This document shows, in pieces, positions 27,687 through 38,921 of a stretch of 64,000 bases of DNA (within the stretch, counting starts at the first letter, position 1; each line of letters opens with the position of its first letter). The notes under the pieces are model-generated. The model was not told the DNA's origin, ran no database searches, and saw only the letters and a list, made by a program, of their open reading frames with translations. This DNA comes from Anaeromyxobacter dehalogenans 2CP-C (GTDB lineage Bacteria > Myxococcota > Myxococcia > Myxococcales > Anaeromyxobacteraceae), in contig NC_007760.1 of assembly GCF_000013385.1 (NCBI RefSeq), forward strand, positions 4,004,001-4,068,000. The letters run 5' to 3'. The position numbers and the translations under genes are program-made.

Positions 27687-27992
27687 GTTGGCACGCTCCT
27701 CTGGGCAGGGATCGCCCCGGTGGCCGGGGCGAGGCCGGCGGCTCCTGCAACCCACGGTCCGCGGCCGATCACGCTCCGTGAATGTCGCCCGCCAGGAATC
27801 CGGAGCCATCCCCGACGCCTCGGGACGCGCGGGGCCAGCCGCGGCCGGGCGTCGCACGGTCCCCGGGGGACCCCGGGTCGAGCCGCCCCCGTACCAAGCG
27901 GTGAGCGCGCGCCCGCACGCCGCGCCGCCGGCGGCGGCCGCGGTCGTGGCATGATTCGCTCCCACCTCGCCGCCCCCGCCAACGGAGCCACG
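27687..27992. other. 306-nt divergent intergenic region
   Basis: Lies between the chemoreceptor (leftward) and carB (rightward) and must contain both promoters. A 15-nt palindrome, GGTCCCC-G-GGGGACC, occurs at 27859-27873 and could be an operator or part of a hairpin. No pyrimidine-responsive attenuator or leader peptide was recognised. Confidence 0.4.
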
Positions 27993-31196
<3,204 letters not shown>

Positions 31197-31269
31197 GCGG
31201 CGCGCGGCCGGGCGGGGTGGGCCGTCGCGAGCGCCTCGTGAGGCCCGCGCGCCGTGCTAGAGGGAAGGG

Positions 31270-32106
31270 ATGCGCTTCGGCCCGCTCGTCGCCGCCCCGG
31301 CCCTGCTCACCTCGCTCCAGGACGCGCGGCTGCTCGACGCGCGGCCCGGCCCCGACGCCTACGCCGCCGGCCACCTCCAGGGCGCGCTGCACGCCGACCT
31401 GAACGTCCACCTCAGCGCGGCATCGGCGCCGGGCTTCGATCCGGCGCGCGGCGGGCGTCACCCGCTGCCCGAGCCGGCCGCCTGGGCCGCCCAGCTCGGC
31501 GCCTGGGGCATCGGCCCGGACACGCGCGTCGTGGTCTACGACGCGGCCGGCGGACAGAACGCGGCCGCGCGCCTCTGGTGGATGCTGCGGGCGTTCGGGC
31601 ACGCGCAGGTCGCGGTGCTCGACGGCGGCTACCCGGCGGCGCGCGAGGCCGGCGTGCCGGTCACCAGCGCGCCCGGCGCGGTCGCCGCGCTGCCGCCGTA
31701 TCCCGCCCAGGCCTGGTCGCTCCCCACGCTCTCGATCGACGAGGTGGCGCGCCGGCTCGGGGATCCGGCGTGGAAGGTGCTCGACGTCCGCTCGCGCGAG
31801 CGCTGGCGCGGCGAGGTGGAGACGCTCGATCCGGTCGCCGGCCGCATCCCCGGCACCCTGAATCTCCCCTGCGCCGAGAACCTCGGCCCCGACGGCCGCT
31901 TCCTCGCGCCCGAGGCGCTGCGGCGCAACTACCTCGCCCTGCTCGGCGGCACGCCGCCCGAGCACCTCGTCGTCCACTGCGGGTCCGGCGTCACCGCCTG
32001 TCACACGCTGCTCGCGCTGGACGCGGCCGGCCTCGGCGGCGCGGCGCTCTACGTCGGCTCGTTCAGCGAGTGGTGCCGGAGCGGGCGGCCGATCGGGAAG
32101 GGGTGA
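31270..32106 (+). CDS. sseA: Sulfurtransferase, 3-mercaptopyruvate type
   Basis: 278 residues, two rhodanese domains. The N-terminal inactive domain has LLDARPGPDAYAAGHLQGAL. The active domain ends in the loop CGSGVTA with catalytic C237, the form typical of 3-mercaptopyruvate sulfurtransferase rather than thiosulfate rhodanese (CRKGVTA). The linker and LDVRSRERWRGEVE are standard. It transfers sulfane sulfur to thiols or cyanide. The gene stands alone 73 nt after carB. Confidence 0.9.
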   Translation: MRFGPLVAAPALLTSLQDARLLDARPGPDAYAAGHLQGALHADLNVHLSAASAPGFDPARGGRHPLPEPAAWAAQLGAWGIGPDTRVVVYDAAGGQNAAARLWWMLRAFGHAQVAVLDGGYPAAREAGVPVTSAPGAVAALPPYPAQAWSLPTLSIDEVARRLGDPAWKVLDVRSRERWRGEVETLDPVAGRIPGTLNLPCAENLGPDGRFLAPEALRRNYLALLGGTPPEHLVVHCGSGVTACHTLLALDAAGLGGAALYVGSFSEWCRSGRPIGKG

Positions 32107-32145
32107 GCGCGCGGCGGACCACGCGGCACGCGCGCGAACGACGAC

Positions 32146-32178
32146 GGCCCGGGAGCCCGCGCTGCGGGGTCCCGGGCC
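32146..32178. terminator. Bidirectional hairpin terminator
   Basis: A near-perfect hairpin between convergent genes: GGCCCGGGA (32146-32154) pairs with TCCCGGGCC (32170-32178), then one G-G mismatch and an inner CCCGC/GCGGG stem with a 3-nt loop. No U-tract follows on either side, which is common in very GC-rich genomes. It likely ends transcripts from both the sulfurtransferase and the beta-helix lipoprotein gene. Confidence 0.65.
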
Positions 32179-32208
32179 GGCCGGACGGCGGCGATGCCGC
32201 GCCCGCGA

Positions 32209-34194
32209 CTACGGGTTGGCGTCGGAGCGCGCCTTCGCGGGCAGCGTGCCGATCATCGGCGACAGGTCGGGACCGGTCCACGGCCACGGCGTGCCCGCGG
32301 GCCACCAGCCCGGACGCGCCGTCAGGTACAGCGACGCCGGCAGCGTCCGGTCGGTCCTCGCCGGATCCCACACGGTCGCGTTGTTCACCGTGTCGAAGTT
32401 GCCGTGGCGGTACAGCGTGGTCGTGGCCACGTCGGAGGCCCCTGCGCCGTTCGCCCCGAGCTGGAACACGTTGTACAGGTTGATGTTGTACCCCTCGTAC
32501 GTGGTGCTGACGCCGGCGGTGCCGAGGACGTTGCCCACCGCGTTCATGCCGATGTCGCCGCCGTCGAACTGCAGCGACGCCACGTTCTGCCACTGCGTGG
32601 CGGTCGAGCCGTACACGGCCGGCGGCGCGAACACGCTCGACGCGTAGTTGCGGAAGTAGGTGAGGTAGCCGGCGTTGCCGTGCGTGGTGGACGCGCCCAT
32701 GTGCGGCGCGTAGTTGCCTTCCATCAGCTCCATGTGCGGGAAGGCGCAGTGGCTGTCGATGTTCACCTCCTGGTACGCCGCCGGGCTCGACCAGGAGTTG
32801 TCCGCGTAGTTGTAGCCGATGACGTTCCCGCCGCCGGACGCGTTGAACAGGATGGGCTTGTTCATCCAGCGGACGATGTTGTTCTCGACCAGGTTGTCGG
32901 CCGTCCCGCAGCGCAGCACGATCCCGTAGCAGTCGGCGCCGAAGCCGTAGTTCGCGGAGTGGTGCAGGTAGCTGTCGCGCACCACGCAGCGGTAGGCGCC
33001 GGTCAGCGCGACGTGCATGCCTCCGACGGTCCCGTCGGTCTGGACGTCCTTCACCCAGCAGTAGGCGGCGTTGGAGATGTCGATGCCGCCCGCCATCTGG
33101 CCGTTGTACCCGGTGTTCGTGCCGCCCTGGATGCGGAGGTGCTCGACGCCCGCCCACTTCACCGTGGTCCTCGGCGCGCGCGTGACCTGGGCCACGTACG
33201 GGCTCGTGGCGCGGAACGTCCAGTGCAGCGGCGTCGTCAGCGTGAGCGTCCCGGCGGCGGCGTCCACGGCCTTCACCTCGACCCGCTGGCTCGCGGAGCG
33301 GCCGCTGACGCGCTTGTAGTAGCTGCAGTCACCCTGGTGCACCGTGCTGTCGTCCGCCACGTCCACGAGCGCGAGGTCGCCCGGCGCGAAGTTCGCGGCC
33401 GCGCTCCCCACCGACAGCGTGGTCGAGCCCTTGGCGGCGTCGCGGGTCAGGCCGTACGCCGTCCCGCCGTAGCAGGTCGAGTCGCGACCGGTGCCGATCG
33501 CGATCGCGGTGCCGCCGCCGGTCTTCACGATGGTCGTGCCCGCCGGCGCCCCCTGGTAGCCGGCGCCGCGCAGCACCACGCCCTTCGTCAGCGTGACGGT
33601 GGCGGAGACCGTGAACGTGCCCGCGTTGAGCTGGACCACCTGCCCCGCGGGACACGCGTCGATCGCCGCCTGGATGTTCGCGCCCGGCGAGAGCGTGGCG
33701 CACACCGTGGTCCGCTGGGGGAGGCGGTCCGCGCCGAGCGGCAGGCCGAGCTGGTCGTCGGCGAGGATGCCCGGCCGCCAGTCGGTGATGCGATCGGCCG
33801 AGATGACGCCCGCCCCCCCGCCTCCTCCGCCCGGAGGCGGCGCCGTCGCCACGGTCACGGTCGCGCTGCCGCTCTTGCTCGGATCCGCGGCGCTCGTCGC
33901 GACCACGTGGAAGGTCCCGGTGGAGGCCGGCGCCGTGTAGTTTCCGGAGCCGTCGATCGTCCCACCGCCCGTCTCCTGCACCGCCCAGGTCACCGCCACG
34001 TTGGCGCTGCCGGTGACGGTCGCCGCGAAGCCGACCGGCTCGCCCGGCGCGACCTCGACCGCAGCGGGGGTGACCGTCACGCCCGGCAGCTGGGCGTCCG
34101 GGCCGTCCGCACCCGAGCCGCCGCAGGCGGTGAGGGCGGCGGCGAGGCCGAGCGCAGTGAGGGCGCGAAGGCCATTGGCGGTGGATCTGTTCAT
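32209..34194 (-). CDS. Right-handed beta-helix lipoprotein with Ig-like domain
   Basis: 661 residues from the ATG at 34194 (GGAGAG 8 nt upstream), not the upstream in-frame codon at 34284. The lipobox is AAALTAC (C near residue 20). Residues about 38-115 form a bacterial Ig-like domain (GVTVTPAAVEVAPGEPVGFAATVTG), followed by a glycine linker. The rest is a parallel beta-helix of the pectate-lyase superfamily: NIQAAIDACPAGQVVQLNAG, GVVLRGAGYQG, VRDSYLHHSANYGFGADCYG, NLVENNIVRWMNKP. It resembles surface polysaccharide lyases or adhesins. No lyase catalytic residues can be assigned confidently. Confidence 0.82.
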   Translation of the reverse strand: MNRSTANGLRALTALGLAAALTACGGSGADGPDAQLPGVTVTPAAVEVAPGEPVGFAATVTGSANVAVTWAVQETGGGTIDGSGNYTAPASTGTFHVVATSAADPSKSGSATVTVATAPPPGGGGGGAGVISADRITDWRPGILADDQLGLPLGADRLPQRTTVCATLSPGANIQAAIDACPAGQVVQLNAGTFTVSATVTLTKGVVLRGAGYQGAPAGTTIVKTGGGTAIAIGTGRDSTCYGGTAYGLTRDAAKGSTTLSVGSAAANFAPGDLALVDVADDSTVHQGDCSYYKRVSGRSASQRVEVKAVDAAAGTLTLTTPLHWTFRATSPYVAQVTRAPRTTVKWAGVEHLRIQGGTNTGYNGQMAGGIDISNAAYCWVKDVQTDGTVGGMHVALTGAYRCVVRDSYLHHSANYGFGADCYGIVLRCGTADNLVENNIVRWMNKPILFNASGGGNVIGYNYADNSWSSPAAYQEVNIDSHCAFPHMELMEGNYAPHMGASTTHGNAGYLTYFRNYASSVFAPPAVYGSTATQWQNVASLQFDGGDIGMNAVGNVLGTAGVSTTYEGYNINLYNVFQLGANGAGASDVATTTLYRHGNFDTVNNATVWDPARTDRTLPASLYLTARPGWWPAGTPWPWTGPDLSPMIGTLPAKARSDANP

Positions 34195-34562
34195 GAGCGG
34201 TCTCTCCGGGGCCGTTGGAGCAGCGTGGCTGACGGGGGCTTCCGGGACGTCCGGACCGGCAAACGTCCCTACTTCACGGGACACGGTTCAAACACGAAAG
34301 ACGCGGCGCGTCCAGGCCACGGTGTCGCAAAAACCCTCACAATCCGAGGGGCTACACCGCTTGGGGGCCGTGTAGGTGCAGCCTCCCGGGCCATCCGGAC
34401 AGGGGTGCGCGCGCCGGTGGGGAGGTACGTTCCTGACGCGCCCGCTCGCCCCACGCCGACCGCGCGACTTCACCAGGGCCGCCGGCGCCGGGATCACTAA
34501 GCGTGCATGGTTTCGGCAACCTTCGAAGGTCGCTCCTTGGGACGATGCGTCTGAAGGATCGC
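34195..34562. other. 368-nt intergenic stretch
   Basis: Separates two leftward genes and holds the promoter of the beta-helix lipoprotein. GTCCC and GGGAC near 34266-34281 can form a small hairpin, and a perfect 12-nt palindrome ACCTTCGAAGGT lies at 34519-34530 just after the upstream gene. Composition is less GC-rich than surrounding coding DNA. A c-di-GMP riboswitch was looked for and not found. Confidence 0.4.
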
Positions 34563-36380
34563 TTACCTCACAACCGAGAACTGCACCGAGCGCTCGACGC
34601 CGTCGTCCATGAGGATGTGCGCAATCCAAGTACCCGCGCCAACGGGTGCGTTGACCACATATTGCCGGGCCTCGGAGTCGTACCTGAACACATCGCTGGG
34701 CATGCGTGCGGCGGTCGTCGCGGACCCCTCCGTCGGCCTGACGCCGGCGTCCGGAAGACTCTCGAGCACCAGGCGGGCGGGCACGTCTGTGATGCCGGCG
34801 CTCGCGGCGATCAGCCGGAACTTCACTGGCAGCATCCGGCCCGACCTGAAGATCGCGGAGCCATCCGCGCTAAGCGGCGCGAGCACGCCGCTCCATGCGA
34901 ACGTCACGGTCACGTCGAAGGACGCGATGCCCACGTTGCCGGCTACGTCCGTCCCCATGCAACTTACTCGCGTCGTCCCAGGCGGGAACCGGGAACCGGA
35001 TGACGGAAGACACGTCGTCGTGAGCGCACCAGCATAGTCGTCCTGGGCGCTCGCGGAGAAATCGACGATGGCACCGTCCCTAGTTGTCGCAGTTGCTGCA
35101 ATAGGCGCGGGCACCGTGATTACCGGCGCCGTGTTGTCGGTGAGTAGCAGGCGGCCGCGAAGCTCGTTCGTTTCGGGATCCGCAGTGGAGGGCACCGTGT
35201 ACACCAGGATGCTCGAACCCCTGCCGCTCGAGGCCAGCGCGAGGGTGCTGAGACTTCCCTCGAAGAGGAACTCCTTCACGGGAGGGGCGAGCCGGCCATC
35301 CAATGGCAGGACTGCGCCGAAGACGTCACCCGCGGCGCTCGACCAAACGGCCGCGAACTGCCGGCCGTCGTACGCCGTGGCGTTCTCGAGCGGCGCGCAG
35401 AACCAGGGGCACCCTGAATCGAGCGGAATGCTATCCGCGCCACCTGGAAGGTTGCTGCCATAGCGCATCCCGGTCGCCACGTCCGCGCTCGAGATACGCA
35501 CCACCTTCAACCCGCCTGGCACAGGCGGATCGGGACGCATCCCGCCGCCGTTGAACACCACTAGGAAGCTACCCTCGCCTGATGCGACGGACACCGGGCT
35601 CCCCCACATGAACCAGACGACGCCGAAGAGACTCAACGCCCCAGGCGCGGCGCCACTCAGCCACGCTTCATCCTCACTCGATCCACCACCCTGTGACGCG
35701 ACCAGCAGGAAACGGCTTCCGTTCCACGCGGTCGCCCACCGGCCATATGTGGGCTCGAACACGATCGGAACGAATCGGCCGAGACCTTCGGTAACGTGTC
35801 CGTCACCTCCGGAGACGCGCACCGTGTCTACCCATCCCCAACTCTGCGCCTGGAAGAAGCGGTAGCTGACGAGGTAGTCGCGGCCGTCGCTCGTCACCTG
35901 CGGATCCAAGTGAAAGATCCCTTGCAGCCGGTCGTACGGAGGTGGGCTGTTGTTCAAGTGCCCCGGGGCGATTGACAGTGGCACCTCGTCGAGCAAAGAG
36001 CCATCCAGCGCGAAGCGGACACCCAGGACACCGAGCGTCTCGGGGGCGTACCAGACTACAAGGCAGTTGCTGCCATTCGACGCAATCGAAGGCGAGGCAC
36101 CCCTGTCCGCTAGCTTAAGTGGCGAGGTGTCCAAGAGTTCGCCGCCGAGGGTCACCCACGCAGCGCGCACGCTGCCATCGTTCCCCCCCCATGCGAGCAA
36201 GTATCGCTCACCGCAGAGCGCGGCCGAGAAGCGACTGGGATAGTTCGCTGCGGGCTCGCCGAGTGAGCCGAGCGAGCCGCCCGGGATCATGAACTCCGGC
36301 CCAACGTCGATTGCGAGCGTGGGAAGACTAAAGAAGAGCCCCGCGATCGCGGACACAATGACAGAGCAGGAACACTGCAT
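34563..36380 (-). CDS. Secreted HYR-domain protein of unknown function
   Basis: 605 residues from the ATG at 36380, which has GGGGGG 5 nt upstream; an ATG at 36401 is also in frame. A signal peptide (SVIVSAIAGLFFSLPTLA) is followed by repeated beta-propeller-like motifs (RYLLAWGGNDGSVRAAW, GRDYLVSYRFF, NGSRFLLVASQGG, DGRQFAAVWSSAAGDVFG). A HYR/Ig-like domain covers about residues 415-500 (APVITVPAPIAATATT, RFPPGTTRVSCMGTDVAGNVGIASFDVTV). Base and codon use are visibly more A/T-rich than neighbours, suggesting transfer or relaxed selection. Function unknown. Confidence 0.8.
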   Translation of the reverse strand: MQCSCSVIVSAIAGLFFSLPTLAIDVGPEFMIPGGSLGSLGEPAANYPSRFSAALCGERYLLAWGGNDGSVRAAWVTLGGELLDTSPLKLADRGASPSIASNGSNCLVVWYAPETLGVLGVRFALDGSLLDEVPLSIAPGHLNNSPPPYDRLQGIFHLDPQVTSDGRDYLVSYRFFQAQSWGWVDTVRVSGGDGHVTEGLGRFVPIVFEPTYGRWATAWNGSRFLLVASQGGGSSEDEAWLSGAAPGALSLFGVVWFMWGSPVSVASGEGSFLVVFNGGGMRPDPPVPGGLKVVRISSADVATGMRYGSNLPGGADSIPLDSGCPWFCAPLENATAYDGRQFAAVWSSAAGDVFGAVLPLDGRLAPPVKEFLFEGSLSTLALASSGRGSSILVYTVPSTADPETNELRGRLLLTDNTAPVITVPAPIAATATTRDGAIVDFSASAQDDYAGALTTTCLPSSGSRFPPGTTRVSCMGTDVAGNVGIASFDVTVTFAWSGVLAPLSADGSAIFRSGRMLPVKFRLIAASAGITDVPARLVLESLPDAGVRPTEGSATTAARMPSDVFRYDSEARQYVVNAPVGAGTWIAHILMDDGVERSVQFSVVR

Positions 36381-36752
36381 GACGCCCCCCAGCGTAAACA
36401 TGCACGGCCGCCGGACACCATACTACACCAACAGTGGACAGGATCAGGCGCGGGAAGGGTCGCGATCGCCAGCCACACCCGGACGCATCAACCCTCGGAC
36501 ATCGAATCGTGCAGTCGCGGTGGCCAGCAGATCGGCTCGATCCGAACGCGCCGACCGTGCCGGGTTCGAGACCGGCGCGGCCAGACTCGTCGCCCTCAGG
36601 CGGCGAGAGTGCGCTGACAGTTGGCGTCGAACTCGAACGTTACGCGCCCGGATTCGCTGGTTCCGATTCCTGCTCGATGTGGGCACTCACCCACATCGCA
36701 CCCCACGACCACGCGATACCCCGGCGGTCGCGCTGCGGGCAGAGTCCTCGCC
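36381..36752. other. 372-nt stretch without a gene
   Basis: Divergent region between the HYR protein and the response-regulator operon. It has mixed composition, with short open frames on both strands but no motif or ribosome binding site. It must contain promoters for both directions. No sigma70-like element was convincing. Confidence 0.4.
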
Positions 36753-37142
36753 GTGGACACGCGCGCGGGACACCGCCCTCCCCGCCGGATCACGGTGGTC
36801 GAGGACGACGAGAACATCGCCGGGCTGCTGGCGTTCCTGCTCGAGCGCGAGGGGTTCGCGCCCGAGATCGTGGGCGACGGCCGGGCCGCGCTGGAGCACG
36901 CGGCGCGCTGCGAGCCGCCGAGCGCCATGGTGCTCGATCAGCTGCTCCCCTGCCGCAACGGCCTCGCGGTCGCCACCGCGCTCCGCGCGGATCCGCGCTG
37001 GGGCGAGGTGCCGATCCTGCTGCTCGGCGCGACGCGCTCCGCCGGCGGCGCCGGGGCGCGGGTGGACGCCTGGCTCGAGAAGCCGTTCGACCCGGGCGCG
37101 CTGATCACCGAGCTGAAGCGGCTCGCGAAGGAGCGGCCGTGA
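36753..37142 (+). CDS. Single-domain response regulator
   Basis: 129 residues from the GTG at 36753; an ATG at 36621 would add a tail without conserved features. The receiver fold is complete: acidic pocket E17-D18-D19 (VVEDDENI), phosphoacceptor D62 (MVLDQLLPCRNG), T94 in LLGATRS and K110 in LEKPFDP. No output domain is present. The gene begins a four-gene operon and overlaps the next start codon (GTGA), so it probably relays a phosphorylation signal to the membrane proteins encoded downstream. Confidence 0.85.
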   Translation: MDTRAGHRPPRRITVVEDDENIAGLLAFLLEREGFAPEIVGDGRAALEHAARCEPPSAMVLDQLLPCRNGLAVATALRADPRWGEVPILLLGATRSAGGAGARVDAWLEKPFDPGALITELKRLAKERP

Positions 37143-37891
37143 GGCGCGTGCTCGCGACGCTCGCGCTGCTCCTCCCGCTCGCCGTCCCCGCTGCCTCCAC
37201 CGTCGAGCTGAGCCAGGGCGCCGAGGCGCTCTCCGGCGATCGCCCGGCCTGGCGCACCTCCGCCCTCGACCTCGCCTGGACCGGCGACCGCGACCGCGCG
37301 CTCGCGGCCGGCGGCAGCCTGCGCGAGGCCTCGCGGTTCCGCCAGGACGACGTGGAGGGGGCGCTCTGGGCCCAGGCGGCGGTGGCCGGGGTCGTGCTCG
37401 GCGTCGAGGGCTCCGCCAGCCCGACCTGGGAGTTCCTCCCGCGCTGGTCGGCGGGCGCGCGCGCGGAGCGCGGCCTCGGCGCCGGCTGGATCGCCTCGCT
37501 GGGCGGGCGCCTGCTCCGCTACGACGGCGAGCTGGGGGCGAGCACCGTCGCGCTGGCCACGCTCGGCCTGGAGCGGTACTTCGGGCGCTGGCGCGCGGCC
37601 GCGTCCGGCACCGCCGCCGGGTTGCACGGAGCGTGGAGCGGCAGCGGGCGGCTCGCGCTCGACCTCTACTACGGCGAGCGCGCCCGGGTGGGCGTGTCCG
37701 TCGCCGCCGGGCGCGAGCTGGAGTCGCTGGGCGCGGGCGAGGTGCTCCGGACGGACGTGCTCGGCGCCGCGGTCACCGGCGTCCACCCGTTCTCGGCGCG
37801 GTGGGCGCTCACCTGGGACCTGACCGCGCAGCGGCAGGGGGAGCTCTACACGCGGGTGGGAGGGCGCCTTGGCGTTCGCCGGAGCTTTTGA
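37139..37891 (+). CDS. YaiO-family outer-membrane beta-barrel protein
   Basis: 250 residues from a GTG that overlaps the regulator's stop. A signal peptide (VLATLALLLPLAVPAAS) is followed by amphipathic strands (STVELSQGAEALSGDRPAWRTSALDLAW, GSASPTWEFLPRWSAGARAERGLG) ending in the C-terminal strand GGRLGVRRSF with a terminal Phe, an outer-membrane insertion signal. The pattern matches YaiO-like barrels. It could form the outer-membrane pore for a polymer made by the downstream glycosyltransferase. That role is inferred. Confidence 0.75.
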   Translation: MRRVLATLALLLPLAVPAASTVELSQGAEALSGDRPAWRTSALDLAWTGDRDRALAAGGSLREASRFRQDDVEGALWAQAAVAGVVLGVEGSASPTWEFLPRWSAGARAERGLGAGWIASLGGRLLRYDGELGASTVALATLGLERYFGRWRAAASGTAAGLHGAWSGSGRLALDLYYGERARVGVSVAAGRELESLGAGEVLRTDVLGAAVTGVHPFSARWALTWDLTAQRQGELYTRVGGRLGVRRSF

Positions 37892-38921
37892 GCCGGTGGT
37901 CCGGGCCGCGTGGGCGACCGGCCTGCTCACCGTCCTGGTGAGCGCGGCGCTCGTCGCGCGCGTGCTCGGCATGCGCCGCCGGCTGGCGCGCGCGGAGGCG
38001 CGGCGGCAGGCCGTCGTCGCGCGCTGGCGGCCCATCCTGTTCGAGGCGGTCGCGGGCGGCAGCCCGCGCCTGCCCGACCTCCCGCCCGAGGACGAGGACG
38101 CGTTCCTGCTGCTCTGGGTCCAGCTCCTCGACGGCATCCGCGGCGAGCCGCTCGAGCGGCTGGCCCGCGTCGGCGAGGCGCTCGGCGCGCGCGCGCTCGC
38201 CGGCGCCCGCCTGCGCCGCGACGACGCGCTCGGGCGCGTGCTGGCGCTCCGCACCCTCGGCTACCTCGGCCGCGGCGAGGACCGCGCCGAGGTGCTGCGC
38301 TGGCTCGACGATCCGCGCTCCTATCTCTCCCTCGCGGCCGCCCGCGCGCTGGTGCGGATCGACCCCGAGGGCGCGCCCGCCGAGCTGCTGCCGCGCCTGG
38401 CCCGGCGCGGCGACTGGCCCGTGCCGCTGTTCGCGACGGTCCTCGGGGAGGCGAGCGCACCCCGCGTGTCGGAGGGCTTCGCCGCGCTCTGGCGCGAGCT
38501 CCCCGCGCCCGCCCTGGTGCGCCTGCTCCCGCTCGCGTCCATCGTGGACGCGCGCAGGGTCGAGCCCATCGTGGCCGCGCTGCTCGACCGCGCGGACGAG
38601 CCCGAGGTGCTCGCCGCGGCGCTGCGCCAGGTGCGGAGCCCTGCGCTCCTCGAGCCCGTCCGGCGCGCCGCACGGCACGCCTCGTGGTCGGTCCGGGTGC
38701 AGGCGGCCGCCGCGCTGGGACGGGTGGGCGAGCCGGCCGATCGCGAGCTGCTCGCCACCCTCCTGCGCGATCCCGAGTGGTGGGTTCGCTACCGCGCCGC
38801 GCAGGCCCTCGCCGCCCGGCCGTACGGCAGCGCCCAGGAGGTGCTCGCGCTCGCCGAGGCCTCCGGCGACCGGTTCGCGCGGGACATCGTGCGGCAAGCG
38901 CTCGCGGAGGTGCGGCCGTGA
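37869..38921 (+). CDS. Membrane-anchored HEAT-repeat protein
   Basis: 350 residues starting at TTG (GGGAGG 5 nt upstream) and overlapping the YaiO gene by 23 nt. One N-terminal membrane helix (WATGLLTVLVSAALVARVLG) is followed by a basic coiled-coil stretch and then about six HEAT repeats, such as ALGRVLALRTLGYLGRGEDR, SYLSLAAARALVRIDPEG, WSVRVQAAAALGRVGEPADR and WWVRYRAAQALAARPYG. HEAT solenoids are protein scaffolds. Placement between a barrel and a glycosyltransferase suggests it organises the synthesis complex at the inner membrane. Confidence 0.85.
   Translation: MAFAGAFEPVVRAAWATGLLTVLVSAALVARVLGMRRRLARAEARRQAVVARWRPILFEAVAGGSPRLPDLPPEDEDAFLLLWVQLLDGIRGEPLERLARVGEALGARALAGARLRRDDALGRVLALRTLGYLGRGEDRAEVLRWLDDPRSYLSLAAARALVRIDPEGAPAELLPRLARRGDWPVPLFATVLGEASAPRVSEGFAALWRELPAPALVRLLPLASIVDARRVEPIVAALLDRADEPEVLAAALRQVRSPALLEPVRRAARHASWSVRVQAAAALGRVGEPADRELLATLLRDPEWWVRYRAAQALAARPYGSAQEVLALAEASGDRFARDIVRQALAEVRP

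Noticed and set aside
34195-34400. Possible c-di-GMP riboswitch ahead of the beta-helix lipoprotein
   Set aside because: The conserved GCACAGGGCAAACC-type core and its tetraloop-receptor helix are absent on both strands.
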